A stretch of 64,000 bases of DNA from Leclercia sp. LSNIH1 (GTDB lineage Bacteria; Pseudomonadota; Gammaproteobacteria; Enterobacterales; Enterobacteriaceae), in assembly GCF_002902985.1 (NCBI RefSeq), contig NZ_CP026167.1, positions 4,278,001-4,342,000 of the forward strand, given 5' to 3'. Below, in pieces: positions 60,111 through 64,000 of the stretch (positions are counted from its first letter, which is position 1; each line of letters starts with the position of its first letter). The position numbers and the translations under genes were made by a program. The notes beneath the pieces were generated by a model. The model saw nothing but the letters and a program-made list of their open reading frames with translations. It did no database searches and had not been told where the DNA came from.

Positions 60111-60483
60111 TTCTTTCCGCTTTTCCGTAAATCCGCTTCCTCGCCTGTCCGGCCTGGCGCGGCTGCGCAGCCTCACCCGCCCTGCGAGGCAGGGGCTGCT
60201 GCTGGCCGCGCTGCTGCTGTTGCTGGCCGGAACGGCGCAAGCCGCCGGTTCCTCGATGCCGTGGGAGGGGCCCTTGCAGTCGATTCTGGAGTCGATCCAG
60301 GGGCCGGTGGCACGCATCGTCGCGGTCATCATCATCATCGCCACGGGCCTGGCGCTGGCCTTCGGCGACACCAGCGGCGGCTTTCGCAAGCTGATCCAGA
60401 TCGTGTTCGGGTTGAGCATCGCGTTCGCCGCTTCCTCGTTCTTCCTGTCGTTCTTCTCGTTCTCCGGCGGGGCCGTCGTATGA
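60097..60483 (+). CDS. trbC: TrbC, pilin precursor of the mating pilus
   Basis: 128 residues. Signal sequence with long leader (LLLAALLLLLAGTAQAA), two transmembrane helices (IVAVIIIIATGLALAF and IVFGLSIAFAASSFFLSFFSF). It is processed and cyclized by TraF to build the conjugative pilus. ATGA-like overlap with trbD. Confidence 0.93.
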   Translation: MTHVDSFRFSVNPLPRLSGLARLRSLTRPARQGLLLAALLLLLAGTAQAAGSSMPWEGPLQSILESIQGPVARIVAVIIIIATGLALAFGDTSGGFRKLIQIVFGLSIAFAASSFFLSFFSFSGGAVV

Positions 60484-60749
60484 GTACGGCCAGCGACCTT
60501 CCAGGCTTCGAGGTGCCGCTGCATCGCTCGCTGACCGAGCCAATCCTGCTGGGCGGCGCGCCGCGCACCGTGGCAATTGCCAACGGCACGCTGGCCGCCG
60601 CCGTCGGGCTGGGCCTGCAACTGTGGATTCCCGGCGTGGTGCTCTGGATCGTCGGCCACTCGCTGGCCGTATGGGGTGCGCGCGTCGATCCGCAGTTCAT
60701 GCAGGTCTTCGCGCGGCATATCAAACACCGCCCGCTTCTGGACGTGTGA
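60480..60749 (+). CDS. trbD: TrbD (VirB3-like)
   Basis: 89 residues with one or two membrane helices (VAIANGTLAAAVGLGLQLWI, VVLWIVGHSLAVWGA) and the VirB3-like opening GFEVPLHRSLTEPILLGGAPR. VirB3 proteins link to the VirB4 ATPase (here TrbE) in the inner membrane. Confidence 0.92.
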   Translation: MSTASDLPGFEVPLHRSLTEPILLGGAPRTVAIANGTLAAAVGLGLQLWIPGVVLWIVGHSLAVWGARVDPQFMQVFARHIKHRPLLDV

Positions 60750-60761
60750 GGGGAGGACGCC

Positions 60762-63212
60762 ATGCTGAACCTTGCCGAATATCGTCAGCGCCCGGCCTTG
60801 CTTGCCGACTGGCTGCCCTGGGCCGGGCTGGTCGCGCCGGGCGTTGTGCTGAACAAAGATGGTTCGTTTCAACGCACGTTCCAGTTTCGCGGCCCCGACT
60901 TGGACAGTGCGACACAGGGCGAGCTGATTGCCACGTCGGCGCGGCAGAACAACGCGCTTCGCCGTACCGGGTCTGGCTGGGCCTTCTATATCGAGGCCGA
61001 GCGGATGCGGGCATCGAGCTATCCGCAATCCTCCTTTCCCGAACCACTGTCCTGGCTGGTGGATGAGGAGCGACGCGCGGCGTTCGAGGAGTCGGATGGC
61101 CATTTCGAGAGCGTCTATCACTTCACGTTGCAACACCTACCGCCGCAAGAGTCTCGCGCCCGTGCGGCTGGGATGCTGTACGAGAACCGGCCCACTGAGG
61201 GTGTGGACTGGCGTGGTCGGCTTGATTCCTTCGTGGCAGAGACCGATCGCGTGTTCGACCTGCTCGATGGTGTGATGCCGGAGATTGCCTGGCTGGACGA
61301 TAGCCAGACGCTGACCTACCTGCATGCCACAGTCTCCACCCGGCGCTATCGCGTCGGCGTGCCCGACGTGCCGTTCCATATCGACGCACTGCTTGCCGAT
61401 GCCGCGCTGGTCGGCGGCCTGGCGCCCATGCTGGGCGATCAGCACCTGCGCGTGGTGTCGGTACGAGGCTTCCCGACCTCGACCTGGCCGGGGATCTTGG
61501 ACGACCTCAACCGCCTGGGCTTTGCGTATCGCTGGAGTACGCGCTTCCTGTGCCTGGACAAAGCCGAGGCGGAACGGGAATTGGGGCGCTTGCGGCGCCA
61601 ATGGTTCGCCAAGCGCAAGAACGTCATCGCGCTGCTGCGCGAAACGATCTTTCAGCAGGAAAGCCCGCTGGTCGATACCGATGCCAGCAACAAGGCCGCC
61701 GACGCCGATGCCGCCTTGCAGGAGCTGGGCAGCGATCAAGTCGCCTTCGGCTACCTCACCGCCACGGTGACGGTGCTCGACGCCGACCCGGCCGTGGCCG
61801 ACGAGAAGCTGCGCATGGTGGAGCGCGTCATCCAGGGCCGGGGTTTCGTGACCATCCCCGAAACCCTCAACGCAGTCGATGCCTGGCTGTCGTCCGTCCC
61901 CGGCAACGCATACGCGAACGTGCGTCAGCCCATCGTTTCGACGCTGAACCTGGCGCACATGATGCCGATGTCAGCGGTATGGGCTGGGCCGGAGAAGAAC
62001 GAACACCTCGATGGCCCGCCGCTGATCGTCACCCGCACCGATGGCGCGACGCCGTTCCGGCTGGTGACGCACATCGGCGACGTGGGGCACACCCTTGTCG
62101 CCGGGCCGACCGGCATGGGCAAGTCGGTGCTGCTCGCCATCTTGGCCATGCAGTTCCGGCGCTACTTCGGCTCGCGGATCTTCGCCTTCGACATGGGCCG
62201 CTCGATGCGCGCCACCATCTTCGGCCTTGGCGGTGAGCACTATGACCTCGGCGCCGATGGCGGCATCGCCTTCCAGCCACTCGCGCGAATTGCCCACGAG
62301 GGCTACCGCACCTGGGCCGCCGAATGGGTGGAGGGCCGGCTGCTGCACGAAGGCGTGACGGTCGGCCCGGACGAGAAGGCTGCCATCTGGTCGGCGCTGA
62401 GAAGCCTTGCCGGTGCGCCGGTGGAGCAGCGCACCATGACCGGCTTGTCGGTGTTATTGCAGTTTAACGCGCTGCGCCAAGCGCTCGCGCCCTATGTGCT
62501 GGGCGGCGCACACGGCAAGCTGCTGGACGCTGACCACGACCGGCTGGGCATGGCCGACGTGCAGGGCTTCGAGATGGAAGAACTGATGCACAGCCCGGCC
62601 GCCGTGCAAGCGGTGCTGCGCTACCTGTTCGCCCGCTTCGACGAACGTTTCGACGGCGCGCCCACGCTGTTGATCCTCGATGAAGCGTGGCTGTTCCTCA
62701 ATGAGCCGTCCTTCGCGGCCCGCATCCGGCAATGGCTCAAGACGCTCAGAAAAAAGAACGTCAGCGTCATCTTCGCCACGCAGTCGCTGGCCGACATCAA
62801 GGACTCGACCATCGCGCCAGCCATCATCGAAAGCTGCGCGAGCAGGATCTTCTTACCTAACCCGCAGGCCACCGAGCCGCAGATTCGCACGATCTACGAA
62901 GGCTTCGGCTTGAGCAGCCGCCAGATTGAGATCGTGGCGACCGCCCAGCCCAAGCGCGATTACTACTACCAGTCGCGCCTCGGCAATCGCCTGTTCGACC
63001 TCGACCTGGGGCCTGTCGCGCTCGCATTCGCGAGCGCATCCACCCCTCAAGACCAACGCGACATTGACCGCGTGCTGACGCAGGCCGGCGCTCCCGGCTT
63101 CGCCGGCGCGTGGCTGCGCCATCGCGGCCTCGGCTGGGCCGCCGACCTGCTGCCGTCCGCTCCGGCGGCAGCTTCCTTTCTCGCTTCTCAACCGCTGGAG
63201 GTTTCGCCATGA
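60762..63212 (+). CDS. trbE: TrbE, VirB4-type ATPase
   Basis: 816 residues. Walker A near residue 447 (AGPTGMGKSVLLAILAMQF), Walker B LLILDEAWLFLNEPSF, and the CagE/TrbE N-terminal domain (WLPWAGLVAPGVVLNKDGSFQRTFQFRGPDLDS). It powers substrate translocation and pilus assembly. GGGGAGG lies 12 bases before the ATG; coupled to trbJ (ATGA). Confidence 0.95.
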   Translation: MLNLAEYRQRPALLADWLPWAGLVAPGVVLNKDGSFQRTFQFRGPDLDSATQGELIATSARQNNALRRTGSGWAFYIEAERMRASSYPQSSFPEPLSWLVDEERRAAFEESDGHFESVYHFTLQHLPPQESRARAAGMLYENRPTEGVDWRGRLDSFVAETDRVFDLLDGVMPEIAWLDDSQTLTYLHATVSTRRYRVGVPDVPFHIDALLADAALVGGLAPMLGDQHLRVVSVRGFPTSTWPGILDDLNRLGFAYRWSTRFLCLDKAEAERELGRLRRQWFAKRKNVIALLRETIFQQESPLVDTDASNKAADADAALQELGSDQVAFGYLTATVTVLDADPAVADEKLRMVERVIQGRGFVTIPETLNAVDAWLSSVPGNAYANVRQPIVSTLNLAHMMPMSAVWAGPEKNEHLDGPPLIVTRTDGATPFRLVTHIGDVGHTLVAGPTGMGKSVLLAILAMQFRRYFGSRIFAFDMGRSMRATIFGLGGEHYDLGADGGIAFQPLARIAHEGYRTWAAEWVEGRLLHEGVTVGPDEKAAIWSALRSLAGAPVEQRTMTGLSVLLQFNALRQALAPYVLGGAHGKLLDADHDRLGMADVQGFEMEELMHSPAAVQAVLRYLFARFDERFDGAPTLLILDEAWLFLNEPSFAARIRQWLKTLRKKNVSVIFATQSLADIKDSTIAPAIIESCASRIFLPNPQATEPQIRTIYEGFGLSSRQIEIVATAQPKRDYYYQSRLGNRLFDLDLGPVALAFASASTPQDQRDIDRVLTQAGAPGFAGAWLRHRGLGWAADLLPSAPAAASFLASQPLEVSP

Positions 63213-63952
63213 TGACCAAGCCCCGTTTGCTCTCTGTCTCACTCGCTGCTGTGCTGTCGGTATCGCTGTTGGCCGTGCAGCCCGCATCCGCGCTGACGGT
63301 GTTCGACCCGTCCAACTTCGTGCAGAACACGCTGACCGCCGTGCGCACGCTGGAACAGATCAACAACCAGATCAACCAGCTCCAGAACGAGGCGCAGATG
63401 TTGATGAACCAGGCCAGGAACCTGGCAAATCTCGACTTCAACATCGTCAACCGCCTGCGCTCGACGCTCGCCACCACCGAGCGCCTGATCGCCGAGGCGC
63501 GCGGCTTGGCCTACGACGTGCAGAGCATGGATGCCACGTTCGCCCGCCTGTACCCGGAACAGTACGCCTCCACCATCAGCGGCGACCGCATGGCACAGGA
63601 TGCCCGCGAACGCTGGCAGAACACCTTGAACGGCCTGCACACCGCGATGCGGATGCAGGCGCAGGTGTCGCAGAACCTCGCCCAAGACGAAAGCGCGCTG
63701 GCCGACCTCGTGAGCCAGAGCCAGTCGGCCACCGGCGCGCTGCAAGCGATGCAGGCGACGAACCAGCTCCTGGCTTTGCAGGCCAAGCAGTCGATCCAGG
63801 CGCAGCAGCTCCAGATCACGCAAGACCGGGCCGCTTCGCTGGAACTGGCGCGGCAAGCGGCGGCTATGGAGCGCGCCCGCGAAGTGCGGCGGCGCTTCCT
63901 CGGCACCGGCACGCCGTACACGCCGCAGTCCGTCAACTTCTACAACAACTGA
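63209..63952 (+). CDS. trbJ: TrbJ (VirB5-like)
   Basis: 247 residues with a signal peptide (LLSVSLAAVLSVSLLAVQPASA) and TrbJ coiled-coil body (FDPSNFVQNTLTAVRTLEQI, NNQINQLQNEAQMLMNQARN). VirB5-type proteins decorate the pilus tip and participate in host-cell contact. Coupled with trbE. Confidence 0.93.
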   Translation: MMTKPRLLSVSLAAVLSVSLLAVQPASALTVFDPSNFVQNTLTAVRTLEQINNQINQLQNEAQMLMNQARNLANLDFNIVNRLRSTLATTERLIAEARGLAYDVQSMDATFARLYPEQYASTISGDRMAQDARERWQNTLNGLHTAMRMQAQVSQNLAQDESALADLVSQSQSATGALQAMQATNQLLALQAKQSIQAQQLQITQDRAASLELARQAAAMERAREVRRRFLGTGTPYTPQSVNFYNN

Positions 63953-63964
63953 CCGGAGGCGGCC

Positions 63965-64000
63965 ATGCGATGCGCTTCCGTCCTGCTGGCCGTGCTGCTG
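63965..64000 (+). CDS. Start of a lipoprotein/EexN-like gene, cut by window end
   Basis: ATG at 63965 with GGAGG at 63954-63958. First 12 residues MRCASVLLAVLL look like a signal peptide. In this position of the operon trbK/eexN-type entry-exclusion lipoproteins occur. Only 36 bases are visible. Confidence 0.5.
   Translation, partial: MRCASVLLAVLL

Noticed and set aside
59511..61136. 541-codon minus-strand frame opposite trbB-trbE
   Set aside because: Antisense to four conserved transfer genes.

Overview
The window is a patchwork of three blocks with sharply different base composition. (A) About 1-20201 is AT-rich and behaves like an integrated mobilizable element. It carries a partial PilV pilin, an H-NS-like protein, a MOBQ relaxase with an RSF1010-like oriT, a RepL-type replication protein with four 21-bp iterons, an ApeA-type HEPN defence gene, several unfamiliar genes, an AlpA-like regulator with an operon of small proteins ending in a truncated H-NS, and a DUF6387 gene. 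It ends at a 22-bp copy of the 3' end of tRNA-Arg(CCU) (argW), a classic enterobacterial island site. (B) About 20202-26700 is enterobacterial chromosome: a small secreted protein, an orphan flagellin with a sigma-28 promoter, an isochorismatase-like hydrolase, yaiL (DUF2058), and a type I secretion adaptor plus ABC exporter. yaiL, the argW tail and codon use suggest a member of the Enterobacteriaceae (Enterobacter/Lelliottia/Leclercia-like); the genus is inference.

(C) From about 26700 to the window end the DNA is GC-rich and matches the Tn4371 family of integrative and conjugative elements (ICEs). It has a tyrosine integrase at the left end, then DUF1016 nuclease, radC, a large zinc-hook AAA ATPase, DUF932, parB, DUF736, an XRE regulator, DUF2958, DUF2285, an AlpA-like HTH, repA with three iterons, parA, DUF2840, traF, a MOBP-type relaxase, traG and trbBCDEJ. 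The ICE enters the ABC exporter gene and removes its first third, so the type I secretion system is probably dead unless excision restores it.

ICE cargo sits between the relaxase and traG. A six-gene leftward operon encodes an MCE (Mla-like) ABC transporter with STAS-permease, ATPase, MlaD-like protein, auxiliary lipoprotein, a DUF3313 lipoprotein and a TetR regulator. A NodT-type outer membrane channel is read divergently. The TetR gene is odd: its ligand-binding half is replaced by the C-terminal half of an SMR drug transporter. After that come LysR, an EexN entry-exclusion lipoprotein, an SMR transporter, broken PfpI and old-yellow-enzyme pieces, an SRPBCC protein and a second LysR.

Functionally, block A could be mobilized in trans by a resident conjugative system. 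Block C looks fully conjugative (mating-pair genes run off the right edge). Defence-like genes lie in both (apeA and a UDG-like protein in A; DUF1016, RadC and AAA ATPase in C). The least understood parts are the AlpA/H-NST operon, the 422-residue tandem-duplicated protein and the replication region near 12.2-13.7 kb. No similarity search could be run; family names come from recognising motifs.
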